Positions 34,499 to 52,447 of a stretch of DNA of 64,000 nucleotides are shown one piece after another (position 1 is the first letter of the stretch; the number at the start of each line of letters is the position of its first letter). The DNA comes from Punica granatum (taxonomy: Eukaryota; Streptophyta; Magnoliopsida; Myrtales; Lythraceae): the NCBI RefSeq assembly GCF_007655135.1, contig NC_045134.1, forward strand, positions 19,554,568 to 19,618,567. Direction: 5' to 3'. The position numbers and the translations under genes were made by a program. The notes below the pieces were generated by a model. That model was not told where the DNA came from, searched no databases, and saw only the letters and a program-made list of their open reading frames with translations.

Positions 34499-36170
34499 CT
34501 ATTGATTTGCCTGCAAGCCGCTGCCGCCATAGTATTGCTTGGTAGTTTCCCGTGAAAATTCAGCAAAAGACATTCCATCTTTCAACCGTGACATGAGTGA
34601 GGGGATAATTCTCGAAATTCTGTCTATCAGATCTCTCCCATCTTGTTGGGTGAGACGACATCCATCATTAGATGACTCAGTGTCCTCACAATCAAAAACT
34701 AACTGATCCATTGGGTAACCTGAAAGAGTGAAAATTTTCGTCCAAGCAGGCTGCAAGAACAGAACAAATGATTCTCGACTCAAATTTTCATGCATCGGAG
34801 GTCTATGAACACAGTGAAGGGTTGACCGCAACTTTCCCTTGGATAAGATATCAGCAGATTCCCCCACCTGGATTATGAAGCTTTCAGAAGATGTCTTCAC
34901 CATGAAAACTTTACCCTTCTTGGCATCGAGAATTTGCAAATGTGTGTGCCCCCCTGGGTAAGGACATTCTTGAACACAAGTAGCAGCCCCTCGATCATCT
35001 TCCCTCGCTTCTTGTGGTAAAACAGATGAAAGAAACATAGGAGCTGTCAGAACTGTGAAGATACCATAATCATAATGCCATTGCTGCCACAGGTTGGAGC
35101 TTACACAACATGCTTTGGCCTCACAATGTGTCGAGTCACCCCTCTTCATAGAGTCCCGTTTTAAATTTTTCTTGCTAGCGACTCTACCCTTATTGATTCC
35201 TGACTTTTTCCCACTTTGCTTTAGAACAAGATTCTCTATCCTGGAATGGTAATGAATAAGTCGCCCTTTTGCACTTGAAGATTCCATCAGACTCTGCTCC
35301 AGCTCATGGCCCCCGATGGCCGAATCACAAATTCGGGCAAGACAGATTCCCAGGTCCATCATTACAAAACCCAGCTCCTTTAAAGAATTTCCAAGGTGAT
35401 CGTATTCATCATCCTGAAATTTCATCGACTTATTCATGTTAAGATCGCCATTTTCTAAACTAGCCACTCGATTCAATTCATTGTTTGCTTTGCTCCGAGA
35501 ATTCGCCACACCTTCTGCGTATCTCAGTTGCATAGCAAAGGAGGAGACTCTTCGGTCTGGATCTTTTAGTGGAACATCACTCCCCAAGCATTGCTCCTAA
35601 AATCAATTGAACTCAAAAGGAAAATATGAGAACTAAACCACAACATGCAGAGAAAGGAGAACCAAAACATCAGACCAAAACATCTAAACAAAACATCAAC
35701 CAAATATGATACAAAATAAATGTACAATATTCCTTCCCGGGGAAGAAAATCTTCCCGTAATACCACCTTTCTTCCTAAGATAAATTACCAAACTTCTACC
35801 AAGCCAAGCTCTCTCCCTACCGCCGTGCTTGCGAATTGACAATCTAAACGCAGAATTTGTAGCTACTTACCTTGAGGATGCGCTTCCGGCGTTCAGGATC
35901 GAGAAGGGCAAGCTCCCGGGCGGCGAACTGGAGCCTCCGCCGGAGGAAGGAGACACCGGGGACCCCGCTGACAGCAAGCAGTCCAGGGCCGTCTGGTCCT
36001 AGAGACTCCATTACGCTTCGCCTCATAGAGTCCCACCTGAGGATCTCTTCCTCCGATGCTGACGAAGAAGGATCATCTGTAGGGCCGGTTGAGGACAGAA
36101 TCACCAGATCAGAATAGCTGAGCTCGAAGGGTTCCATGACGAGCGCTTCCGAATCGGATTCTTCCCTCAT
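34499..36170 (-). CDS. 2-oxoglutarate/Fe(II) oxygenase-like protein
   Basis: Two exons, 35871-36170 and 34499-35596, joined in phase 0 by a 274-bp GT-AG intron; 465 residues. The N-terminus (PFELSYSDLVILSS, GLLAVSGVPGVSFLRRRL) resembles the DIOX_N region of isopenicillin-N-synthase-like proteins. The C-terminal half carries the iron ligands: WHYDYG at about residues 273-278 (His274 and Asp276), and LHCVHRP with the distal His at about 361, followed by a SRESF Arg that would bind 2-oxoglutarate. The insert between the two halves is long and Lys-rich (KKSGINKGRVASKKNLKRDS), unlike classic hormone-pathway dioxygenases. The key residues look intact, so activity is plausible, but the substrate cannot be told. 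The 5' end faces a 6-kb repeat-rich gap. Confidence 0.85.
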
Positions 36171-36634
36171 TTCCGATCAAATCTCCGGTCACAGAGTTCT
36201 TCACGGCGTTCAGCTTGATTAGGGTTTAATCAGGGTTTAACGTTCCAAAGAGACGGGAGAAAGATTTGGGGCTCGAGCGAATTTTCATTCGGCCCCTAAC
36301 GTTGTATTCCGGTCCACTTCACTCCCTAAACTTCCCCATTTGATTCAATAGACAAGCAAGTAAATTCACGAATTATGAATAAACCTTACATTCCATTAAA
36401 GCCCTAAGCCAATAAATTTAGCTCCTGATGGTTGTGTTCAACATCTAAGAGTTGAGAAGAAACATGATTAAAATACAAAAGGGTAAGAGAAGAATTGAAG
36501 AAAATTTCTTCGATCTCGGGCCCTAGTCGTCTCTGATCTTCTCCTTTCTCTCATCCGCAAAAGCCACGCACCTTCTCTCTATTATATCGTTCAGCTCTGT
36601 CCATTCCGCCCTTCAAAGTTTTTTTAGCTGAAAA
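36171..36634. other. Promoter side of the oxygenase-like gene
   Basis: About 460 bp covering the 5' leader and promoter of the minus-strand gene. No repeat boundary or other gene recognised. Confidence 0.4.
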
Positions 36635-37134
36635 TAGGGGGTGTGCAGGTCCGGATACCTTTTTTTTCACGATATCCGAACCCTATATTTTAAGGGACGG
36701 GTTCCAATATGGATTTTAGACCAATTTATATTATATGTTATCGTGTTAATAAATTTGTTTCACATATTGTACTAATTTATAGAAGAAAATACACTAAAAT
36801 CATCTAAATTTGTTTATATAAATAGCTCGTTTATTGTGATTTTATCATGTCAATCATGTAATTAAAGTTAATAGTATATCATATAGGTATAATATGTACT
36901 TAAAGGTAATAGTGTCATATCATGTAGGTAAGTATACATATACATTTAGACATGCTTAGTTAAATGAGTTAAACGTGTCGTATTCATGTCAACCCATAAT
37001 TAAACGTATTGTGGTCGAGTTTGAAAATCTCGACACGTTTATTAAACATGTTGTATTCGAGTTTAGAACTTTTTGGCACAAACTTGTTTAGACACGACTT
37101 GTTTAAACACAACACGACACATATTGTCACCCCT
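36635..37134. mobile_element. Probable hAT-type MITE or composite
   Basis: Begins TAGGGGGTGTGCAGGTCCGG and ends 'atattgtcacccct', so the ends carry the (T)AGGGGTG-type inverted termini of plant hAT elements. The right half contains repeated 'acacgac' phrases. Flanks do not show a matching 8-bp duplication, so this may be two overlapping elements. Confidence 0.4.
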
Positions 37135-38129
37135 AGGTCATCACATCAAGATTGCAACTCTATTGGTCTGATTTTACCTTATGCCCGTTAAAATCAATTT
37201 TTTTTATGGCTTGCCCTTTTGTTGTTGATTTTGGATTGGTTGGCTCCCCATTGACGGTCGCCGGTTTAAACCGATCAAGGAATCACTTGTTGCTTAGCTG
37301 CTCTAGTTTTCTTGGTTTGATTGTATTGGGATTGGGCTATTAGGATTAGTTTCATTAAAATCTGTCTTGGGGTTGTAATCTGTGGTGGGATCTTACGCTC
37401 GGATATTGGCCTAAGACACCCTGTCCATTCCACTTTTTTTCGTAAAAGTGAAATTTCATCATGGATTATGAACTAGGCTAAGGATTCCACTCCCGGTGTT
37501 TACCTTGTAAAATGTTACAGACAAGTCGTGATCAGGATTAACGGTTTCAAGATGGCAATTTTTAATTGTACTTTTATTTTGATGCGATTCTTCACATTAT
37601 TTTCCTTTGTAGATTGTCCAGTCGATAAATTGTTACACCCCGCTCTTATAATATTTGGTTGAACATTTTTTCTTGTATCCATTTTTGCACTGGATATATA
37701 AAGGATTCTCATGACCGTTTCAATAAATAAATAAAAAATGTCACTACTCTCGTAAGATCATTTACATATTTCATTGATCACCGCGATAAAAAGGTGGACT
37801 TGCATACAGTATATAGAGGTCTTGTAAAGTGGTTGTAGGCTTCACACATTTAGACAGTCCTATCTACTGTTATCAATACCGGACCAGCCCCGCCGGTTGA
37901 CCAGTCGGATCGGGACGTGTACTTGTCTAATCAGGTTCTCACTTATGGACTGAAATGCACATCTGACATTTGAACCATTAGACTGTAAGACCGGTTGATG
38001 TTCCATGCAATCTCATCTGAACCAGCCCGTAGTATGGGTTATCTCTCTCTCTTTTGGAACTATTAAAATCAAACACAAGAAACATTATACCACTAAGATG
38101 TCACTGTTTTGTTGTTCTTTCATCTCGAA
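37135..38129. other. Intergenic, repeat-like but unplaced
   Basis: About 1 kb. The part at 37870-38040 (with 'ccggaccagccccgccggttgacc') has the look of a degenerate dispersed repeat. No gene supported. Confidence 0.35.
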
Positions 38130-39780
38130 CTAGTGTGCAACACCCGCATGGTGTTGCGGTCGGGAAAAAAATCAATTTTTTTTTATTTTATAGTAAAACT
38201 ATTAATGATGATCAGCAGTAGTTTGGTTTTTCTTCATTTTTTTTTTCTGCAATCCCAGGAAGTAACGATGGAAAGTCGAGAAAATGCACATGGTTGCAGA
38301 GAGAAGAGGCAACAAATAATACACCCAAAAAAAAAAGAGAAGGCAACAAATAGCTTAAAAAATAAAATGCCTAAGAAATGTAGGCGTGACACGTGGTCTC
38401 CTCAATTTGCAGATCAGTGACCGTTTTAATTGTTTACTTAGACAACCGGGCTGAGCATATACGCGGGAAAGAGTTGTCAGGCCGAATAATTTTCTTTTCT
38501 TAATATTTATTAAAAATGTAAATGTAAAATATAATGAGTTAATATTGTGAATGAAGAAATACTTGTAAGTAGTACGTTTATATGCTTGTTTACAATATGA
38601 TGTGATTACTGTCACAATCCAATTTTTACCATCAGTACATCTATTTCATTGCAAAAGAGAAACAATAGTAAAAAAATGGAATCTAAAAGGAAAAAAGCAA
38701 TATAACTCAATAACAAATTAGTCTTTATCCTTAAATTTATCTCCTCAACGACCCTTTTGCGTGGAAGAAGCAGGTCACCTGCAGAGAGCTATACTTGTTT
38801 TAGAAATTCATTATAACATGCTCTTTACATATTTCATGAGTGCAGGTATTTTGATTTCAAAAAGCGAGGTGGCATCATGACACTGTACCACTTATGAAAT
38901 TACTATTAGCGGTCATATGAAGAGTCACACAAGGAGAATACTTCGTCCCACTTGATGTTGCATGGTGAGTCATCTCGGTTTTTAATATTTTATATAGATG
39001 TTTATGTAATAATTAATTAAAAGATGTTAAAAAAGATACGTGTTTGTATATGTATAAGTGTAGATGGCTTTATCTTTTCATTGAACGTTTTGTTTGGTGA
39101 GTTCATTATTAGCTTACGGTAGAAATTGGATCATTTTCTCTTTTGAGATTCTAGACAAAAGTCTACAAATCTAAGTTGCATATATCAATTCCTTTACATT
39201 GTATATGTTATAAGCCATCTCGGGACTTGCTTAAGAAGGAGGAATCTCATGTAAATATCAAGGAATAAGGTTTGATCCTATTCATGCAACTAAGAAAAGT
39301 AATATATCCTACTTAAACATAAGAGAAGTGATATATGTGCTCATATATCCTTTATTGCTTCATTTTTCTTTAATAATTATAATAATAATAATAATAATAA
39401 ACTCTTAAACCGACATCTCACGCTTCCATCTCATCAAAATTGATATCTTCGTCTCTTATACTGACGCTCCATTAAAATTCTAAACTCTCTCAGGCTGTCA
39501 CATCAATATCTTATACTTTATATGTTTTTAAGAATTTTTTAAAATATGATTTCAATATATATTTCATATTAAAATAAAGATTTCACTATTAATATATGCA
39601 ACTTTTTACACAATGCCTTACATATTCTATTAGTGAACAGTTGTCTCATAAGATTGTGAGTGTTTAATTGGGCAACTATATGATTTAATTGTAAATATAA
39701 TCTATCTATAATTGACATTTTATATGTTTTTATTTTTATATGAAATAGTATATTTTGGTTATTTTTAGAAATAGTACAGA
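38130..39780 (-). mobile_element. Candidate Helitron-like element (minus strand)
   Basis: The 3' terminus on the minus strand reads GCAACACC-ATGCG-GGTGTTGC (8-bp perfect stem), then 'aca', CTAG (38130-38133) and T. A candidate 5' end TCTGTACTATTTCTAAAA lies at 39780 on the same strand, but the base before it is C rather than the expected A, so this boundary is uncertain. No RepHel protein is visible; the interior is AT-rich with an (AAT)n run at 39376-39400. Confidence 0.4.
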
Positions 39781-39975
39781 GGTATGTTTGATATCCATCA
39801 TATTACCACATACAGTGGGAAGCCTTCCCAAATTCTGAAAATATCCATTATATATATGTATATATCCGAACAGAAATTTCATTTGGCGCGTCATACTCAT
39901 TTCGATATACTTCTCCTCTCGTCTCGTCTCGTCTCTTCACTACGTCTCAACACGTTCTAGGATTTCGCAGTCTTG
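39781..39975. other. Promoter/leader-like stretch
   Basis: A (TCTCG)n-type pyrimidine repeat (about 39910-39936) lies just before the candidate start ATG at 39976. This could be the old 5' leader of the decaying gene. Confidence 0.35.
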
Positions 39976-41870
39976 ATGGATTCGTCACTCGTGATCGAAA
40001 GTTATGCCACGTTGAGAAAGAAAACAAGTTAGGTTGTGCGAATGCCTTCGGCTTTGTGTGATGTCTCTGTCGATTTAGGCAATTTACTATTGCTTCTTGC
40101 TGCATGCATGTTCGGTGCCAGAGAAGCTCGAAAAAGAAACACTTACCTCAATATTGATCTTCTGATCGCAGTACGAGAATTCACATTTGCTGTTTCTTCC
40201 TCAGTCAAAACTTTGTGCTTGTCGAACATCATTGTGTTGCTCCTTTGATTTAGATCATTGCAAAACGTGATGCTTTGAACAGCGCTCTACATGTTCTTAA
40301 ATTGACGGTTAAATTTATATTGGTAAAACTCAAGAGAGCATATTCTGTTAAATTACAATTTTTTTTTTTACTGAAGCAGTAGATCATATGAAAATGCTAA
40401 CGTACTAATTTATCGGCAGCATTGTCATCAATGTCACAGTAGAAGTTTTGTAAGTTACTACTAAAACTGTTATTGTATGGTTGGCTATATAAATCAATTT
40501 GACAATATTCCAGAATACAAAATCGAATAATTCAACGGAGCTTGTCCGTACTTTGGAGGAAGACTTGCAGAGAACTAGGAATGAACTTGCTATGCTCAAG
40601 GCGAAGCAGAAGGAAGACGAGAAGGATAGGAATTCTTCATGGACAAGCTTTCTGCAAGATCAGCTGCTCTTGGTACGTAGTCTATATGAGTTCGAATCTC
40701 AAGAGAAAACTATAAGAATGCATAAGGTATTCCTACTTGGTCTCTTTTCTATATATATATATTATGTCAATTCCGATATGTTGATTGCTGTCCTATAATT
40801 GTAAGGATTGACCGGATAACATCTTGGCACGATTGATTCCCGTGGATTAGAGAGTAAGAAACTTATGCAGCATCCTTGTTTTAAACTACAGGTGATAAGG
40901 AACTCGAGGAACTAAAGATTCAGGAGCAGAGAGGGAAAGCTCCTACAGAGATGGACAGAGCAAGTTTTATCAGTTTTATTCAGAGTTTTACCAGTCTAAG
41001 AAGAAGTTGATTGAGGAGAGAATGGACTTCGTAGAGAAACTTGCTCGGAGAAAGTATGACTTGAGCTCAGATAAAGATGTGCACGAGGAGTTAATAAATA
41101 AAATGGACATTGGAGAATTCGTCTAGGAGAGTGAGTTCAGGCATTGGAGAATACAGTCTTCTTATTCAAAGCTACGACATCGTTACGAGATAAGCTGGTT
41201 TGAAATCTTTACTTACCGAATATGGATATCACTACCCCGAATGTTCATTTCCATACTAAATCTGTCATGATATGCCCTACAGAAAGATAGCACTGGAAAG
41301 CCCCTGGCAGATCAACTACAGAAGAAAACCGAATATATAGGAGCCCTTCATGAGGAGAATGAGAAACATAAGCAGGTCGAGCTTTTTCCCTTTCCAATAT
41401 TTTAACTACATTTTTCGTTTAAGTCGTGTTCAAGCTAAAAAGTAGTTTTCTTTAGGCTGGTAATGACATCAGGAGGATCTATAAAATGGAGAAGCAGGAG
41501 ATTATCGATCAGAAGAAAGAGAGGTTTTTACTTTCTTGTTCACTCGCGTTACCGTCAACTGCCTCTGGTACCAAAAAAAAAAATATCAATCATTTAATCA
41601 AGTTTCCGGGACAAAGTTCCTGCAGAAATGGAAAGGAAGCATGAAGAAACTGGCAGAATGCGGGGGAGTCAAAACAGAAGTTGACATGCATGCCTGCTCT
41701 GATATAAACCAGAAACTGAAGTGATTCAAGCTTGAAAATTTGGCATTTCCCTTCTGTTTCTGCATATAGAATTCGTGTCTCGAATAAGCGGGATCTGTTT
41801 TGACGAGTCGTGGAAACTATTCAGGGTGCTTGCTCAACAAGGACAAGTTTTTGGGTAATTTTTATAATAG
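39976..41870 (+). pseudogene. Decaying multi-exon coiled-coil gene, family unknown
   Basis: Several exon-like segments bounded by good splice sites encode charged coiled-coil protein. 40514-40672 reads STELVRTLEEDLQRTRNELA and onward. A segment from about 40893 reads DKELEELKIQEQRGK, then shifts frame into KKKLIEERMDFVEKLARRKY. 41282-41376 reads LADQLQKKTEYIGALHEENE, and about 41459-41522 reads AGNDIRRIYKMEKQEIIDQK. A final part near 41760-41855 reads DESWKLFRVLAQQG. The exon-intron layout is that of a normal host gene, but the frameshift near 40940-40970 and stops in the last parts indicate decay. A start at 39976 (MDSSLVIESY) is possible. I do not recognise the family. Confidence 0.45.
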
Positions 41871-42315
41871 CAAGGACGAACAAACTGACTGCAGCCATCA
41901 TCACGTATGAATCGTCGAGTACTCCTGATTAAATTTTATATGTTTAATTTTATTTGATATTGGAAAGTTTGTCTTTTTACTCATGGACTAAGTGTATTTG
42001 GCTTTTAAAATTTTTAAGAGAGGGAGGGGGGGTTAACAAGGGATTTAGGTTAAAGGTTTTTGATGAAGTCACGCCAGCTGACTGCATTTCAGTTTTCACA
42101 CCATAGGAACAATTCCATGAATAATATTTGACAAACAATACGGGAATTCCATAAACCACAACCTTTCAAAGCCTCCCAAAATTCTCGAAAGATCGAACTT
42201 CAGCATGTATTTACAGCACAATCCCTTCGACACAATCCAAGAACCTCAACAAACCCCAAACAGAACACATTCAACCAATTCCCCATCTCAATGTAACTGC
42301 AAAGCTTGTTTGTCA
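41871..42315. other. 3' region of the kinase gene and adjacent spacer
   Basis: The right part should hold the 3' UTR of the minus-strand kinase gene. Nothing else is recognised. Confidence 0.45.
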
Positions 42316-48200
<5,885 letters not shown>

Positions 48201-48243
48201 AACTTCACGAAGTTCAAATGTTCAAATTAATTATCTTTTTCAC

Positions 48244-48276
48244 AGAGAGAGAGAGAGAGAGGGAGGGAGGGAGAGG
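48244..48276. repeat. (GA)n / GGGA purine tract upstream of NEK
   Basis: A run of GA dinucleotides passing into GGGA repeats. On the coding (minus) strand this is a CT-rich tract, common near plant transcription starts. Confidence 0.8.
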
Positions 48277-48708
48277 TCAAATGTCAACATCAGCTTTGCC
48301 TTCTTTCTATCTATGGGTCTTTTCTATATTATTTATCTAATTTTGATTTTGATTTGATTTGATTTGATTTGATTAATTCTTTCATTAATTAATCAATTAA
48401 CTTTTTGTTGAATTATAGGCAGCCCAATCTTGATTTGTTCCTGTTCATGGAGATTCCTGAAAGCGACCTGATTAGGAGAGGAGCTCTTCCTACTAGTAAT
48501 GTAAGGTAGAACAGTTGCCCAATCTGTTCCCAACCTAACAAAAGGTTTGTCGAATTTTGCTTTTGCGATTTGCGGAAACCATCATGTGATTGCCATAATT
48601 GATTATGCATTCATAATCAAAGCACGGCAATCTCGTCCCATCTAAGCGGCATTGTGGTTTTATCCTCAAGATAGAAATCTATTGGGTAAAATACACTCTC
48701 ATCTCTTA
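48277..48708. other. Intergenic, nothing recognised
   Basis: Includes a (GATTT)n run around 48340-48372. The minus-strand 65-codon frame has no domain. Confidence 0.35.
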
Positions 48709-49137
48709 CGGTGCGTTTGGTTCCTGAGTTAAATTAACTTTGATTTTAATTGTGAAAAAAGACAAATAAGATGAGATTATAAATTTGACTTGAAAACGTG
48801 TGTTCTTATTATGTAGTAGTTGAGTTAAAGTTAAAGTTAAATTTTTTGACTTGGAAAATGTGTATTTTTATTGTGTAGTGTGTTGAGTTAAAGTTAAAAG
48901 TTAAAATTTTTGTTATTTTAACTCTGAAACCAAACAGAGTATTTGGCCCGTTTGTTTTCAGGGTTAAAATCACAAAAATTTTAATTTTAACTTTAACTCA
49001 ACCCACTACACAACAAAAATACACATTTTCCAAGTCAAAAAATTTAATTTTAACTATAACTCAACACACTACACAACATTTGTCCTTTTTCCACAATCAA
49101 AATCAAAATTATTTTAATACTGAAATCAAACGCACTA
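48709..49137. mobile_element. Two Tourist-like MITEs head to head
   Basis: The left copy begins CGGTGCGTTTGGTT (48709); the right copy ends ATCAAACGCACTA (49137). The outer flanks are TTA on both sides (48706-48708, 49138-49140). Around 48931-48955 the inner ends CCAAACAGAG and GGCCCGTTTG meet. The left copy carries 'tgtgtagtgtgttgagtta' and the right copy its reverse complement, so together they form a palindrome of about 430 bp. The family is the same as at 27235 and 60613. Confidence 0.75.
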
Positions 49138-49140
49138 TTA

Positions 49141-49529
49141 AAGTTTTACTCAATAACACTAACCTCCTTCTCAAAAAAAAATTGACCCTCTACCATATTG
49201 ACCATATTGACTCGATAAGAAAATTCATTTTTTGTCTCAACTTTTGAATGCTTTTCAATTTCATCATAATTCTTGTTGTTTGATCTTATTCTTGATATTA
49301 CGTGGTTTGTCTACCTTGATTTATTGTTTAAATTACAATTGATCTATCGATTTACAATACTTTTAAGAGTAATATCTTTTTCAAAATTTTTAAAAAGTAA
49401 CTCCTAAACAATATTTGATACTTTCTATGATATCTTAAACTGCTACTTTTGATATCTTGATCACGAGAGATGCCTATAACCATGCAATATTTTTGTGAAT
49501 AGAATACTTTTGTAATAAAGAAAAACTAT
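49141..49529. other. AT-rich spacer
   Basis: About 390 bp between the MITE pair and the plastid-derived segment. No feature recognised; the left boundary of the plastid insertion could reach somewhat into it. Confidence 0.4.
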
Positions 49530-50440
49530 AATAGACGTAAAGAGTTTGTCCAAAGTCGATTCCCGTTCTCAACTCATAACCAATATGAGCTCGAAGTTTC
49601 CTTCGTAACTCTCGGAACTTCTTCGTAGTGGCTCTTTTCCAATCACTCATTTCATAGGGAACCTCAAAGTGGCTCTATTTCATTATATTCCGTCCATATC
49701 ACAATTCCATCCATTTAATATGCATTTGGTGTCATTGACATAAGAGATGTCGTTTCTAGTACATATCTTTCTATATATGGAAAATTCAAAAATCATCATA
49801 TAATAATCCAGAAATTGAAATAGAAAAGAAAAGGGGAGGTTTGTAATGATTTTGAAATCTTTTATACTGGGTGTATCCTTATGCACGAAGATAATCAATT
49901 CGGTCATTATGGTCGGATTTTATTATGGATTTTTTACCACATTCTCCATAGGGCTCTCTCATCTCTTCCTTCTCCGAGCTCGGATTATGGAAGAAGGAGA
50001 GGAAGGAACCGAGAAGAAGGTATAAGCAACAACGGATTTTATTGCGAGACAGTTCATGATGTTCATATCGATCTATTATGCGCCTTTGCATCTATCATTG
50101 GGTAGACCTCATACAATAATTGTCCTAGCTCTACCTTATCTTTTGTTTCATTTCTTCTGGAACAATCACAAACACTTTTTTTATTATGGATTTACTACTA
50201 GAAATTCAATGCGTAATCTTAACATTCAATGGATATTCCTGAATAATCTCATTATTCAATTATTCAACCATTTCATTTTACCAAGTTCAATGTTAGTCAG
50301 ATTAATCAACATTTATATGTTTCGATGAAACAACAAGACGTTATTCGTAACAAGTAGTTTTGTTGGTTGGTTAATTGGTCACATTGTGTTCATGAAATGG
50401 GCTGATTGGTATTAGTCTAGATACAACAAAATAAAAGTAT
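49530..50440 (+). pseudogene. Nuclear plastid DNA insertion with ycf1 (tic214) 5' part
   Basis: From 49846 the plus strand reads as the N-terminal part of chloroplast ycf1/TIC214: an ATG, then [96 protein letters not shown]. Ycf1 is a TIC-complex-associated membrane protein made only in plastids. Here it is cut off near 50440 and has stops (near 50021 and 50326), so it is dead. The stretch before the ATG (from about 49530) also reads like the plastid trnN-ycf1 spacer. Similarity is from memory of plastid genomes; ends are approximate. Confidence 0.85.
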
Positions 50441-51521
50441 TCACAGAGACCCTCGATGGTCTAGACAGGAGGCTATTAAATCAGTGAATGCTTGTACCCC
50501 TTCATATTCCCATTCCAAGTGGTAATTGCCGGCTATGTTTTCCTACTATTATGCTAAGGTGGTAGCCTATACTATCCCCTCCTTTGCTCCTTGTTGTCAT
50601 TCATTTTTTATTTATTAACTTTTAAAACTTATACTATTATTCTGAAAAAATTCCATATTAACAAATTATATAGAGAACTCGTGGTTCTAAGAAGCGACCA
50701 TTCTCCTCATGAAAGTTGTATGCAGTACTTTGGCAATAATAATCTAAGGTAAAATTGTTGCTGCAACAGAGGCGTAGGCGGGTGTACGAAATCTTACGCG
50801 GCTGTTGAGGAAAGCAATCAAGTGGCAAGACGGAGGAAGGCATAATCGGGTCAGGCTTTCGATAGAGCAGTTAGTAAGCAGTAGATGGGAGAAAGATGGG
50901 GGAGGTATAGCCGTGCAGGAAACAGAGCAACAGTAATGTGGCGCTCCATGTGTGGCTGTAAATTATAAAATGAACGAAAATGCGTCAATTGTGTTGTGCG
51001 GAGAGTCACGAGCATATGTAGGCACCATTTGGCCAAAAAGCCGCAAGCAGATTGGTGATTAAGCAAATGGGGGCACGCACAGAGGACAGGGCATACATGC
51101 AAGCGGTGGAGTGAGATGACCCAGAGCAGCCCACGCCAAAAACCAGTGACACGAGCTTTTTCTACGAACAGTTTACGTGCGCAACGTTATAGGCAACGCC
51201 AGAAAGGATGGAAGAAAGCGGGCGCTCCGTGATGGATGTTTTATAATTTACATGTAACTGAAGTCCATCGGAAAGGCACGAATGGACGGGGGTAACTGAA
51301 ATTCTTTGGAAAAGGCACGAATGGAAGGGGTGCGTCGTTCAGTAGGAGCGTTGAAGCAATTTGGTGGCAGGGAGGGCAATTCAATGCAACGGGCAGGAGA
51401 GTCGTTGCGGGAAATTTGCAGGGGCGGGAATCAGATGACATAATTTCCAGTGGGGACAGGGGCAAAAGTGGAAATATAAAAATATGGTATTAACCGCACC
51501 TTTTTATGTAGGGTAGGTAAA
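50441..51521. other. Unassigned, relatively GC-rich repeat-like DNA
   Basis: About 1.1 kb. The phrase 'aaggcacgaatgga' occurs twice, near 51275 and 51314. Frames on the minus strand are short and Pro/Ser-rich with no domain. Possibly old transposon sequence. Confidence 0.35.
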
Positions 51522-51754
51522 GGGTAAATAACATAAAAATTCAATTATCTTCGTCAAGTTTCTTGATATATCAATTTTTTATTTTTAGCATGAAAAAATC
51601 ACAATATTTTTCTCTATTTTCCTGATTTATCAATTCATTAATTAGGCTGTCAAAATTGCTGACGTGGCCGTTAATAGCGTTGATGTGGCAAACTTTTTCA
51701 TATGAAAAATCACACACATAAAATAACGCAATTTAGCTAAAAGTCACGCACACA

Positions 51755-51990
51755 AAACACATCGGAAGCAGCAGCAATAGTTGGGCACGGTAAGCAACAG
51801 TTGGGCATGGAAAACAAGGTAGGCAGAGCTACAGCAGCTGGGTGCCAGAAGCAGCAGCAAGTGAGCACGGAAAAGAGTAACAGCTAAGCACAGGAAAGAG
51901 CAACAATTGGGCATCGAAAGCAAGCTAAGCAACAGCAGTTGGGGACAAAAAGCAACAGCAACTGGACACCATAAGCAATAGTGCCTGGTT
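51755..51990. repeat. Degenerate minisatellite 'agcaacagttgggcaygga'
   Basis: At least eight imperfect units of about 20-30 bp, each with 'agcarcag' or 'caacaattgggcat' and 'ggaaa'. They lie inside the long-TIR element. Confidence 0.7.
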
Positions 51991-52241
51991 CGAATGGATG
52001 AGCTCTGGACTGGAGAGGACGGAATCGGGAGGTGAAAGGGGAATTAAGAGGCGGAATCAACTGGAGACAAAGGAATCGACTGTTGGAATCGACTGGAGAC
52101 ACAAAATCGGGACCTAGAGCGACAATAGATGAAGCCGCATTGATAGCGGAGGCAAAGCAACAAACAATGGAATCGTGAAGAATTGGAAGATAGGGTTCCT
52201 TTTTTGACTTTTTTTAACTTTATCAAATATAATAATATAAC

Positions 52242-52447
52242 AACATATACAAATAATAATAAGATAAAAATAGGTTCAACATATCGGTTATTGTTCCGGT
52301 TTTGAATACCCAGCGATATGAGACCGAAATCAGTTTTCACCGATTCTTGAAATTACTACCTAGACCCTATCCTAATTTCAATTTGACTTATCCAAAACCT
52401 ACCTTCCTATCGGTTCTGGTTCTACCCGGTACATGCACACCTCTAGT
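52242..52447 (-). mobile_element. hAT-type MITE fragment, inverted
   Basis: Reads on the minus strand as TAGAGGTGTGCATGTACCGG, then 'aatcggtgaaaactgatttc', the same family as 52995-53530 and 25397-25903 in the opposite orientation. The other terminus is not defined. Confidence 0.55.
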
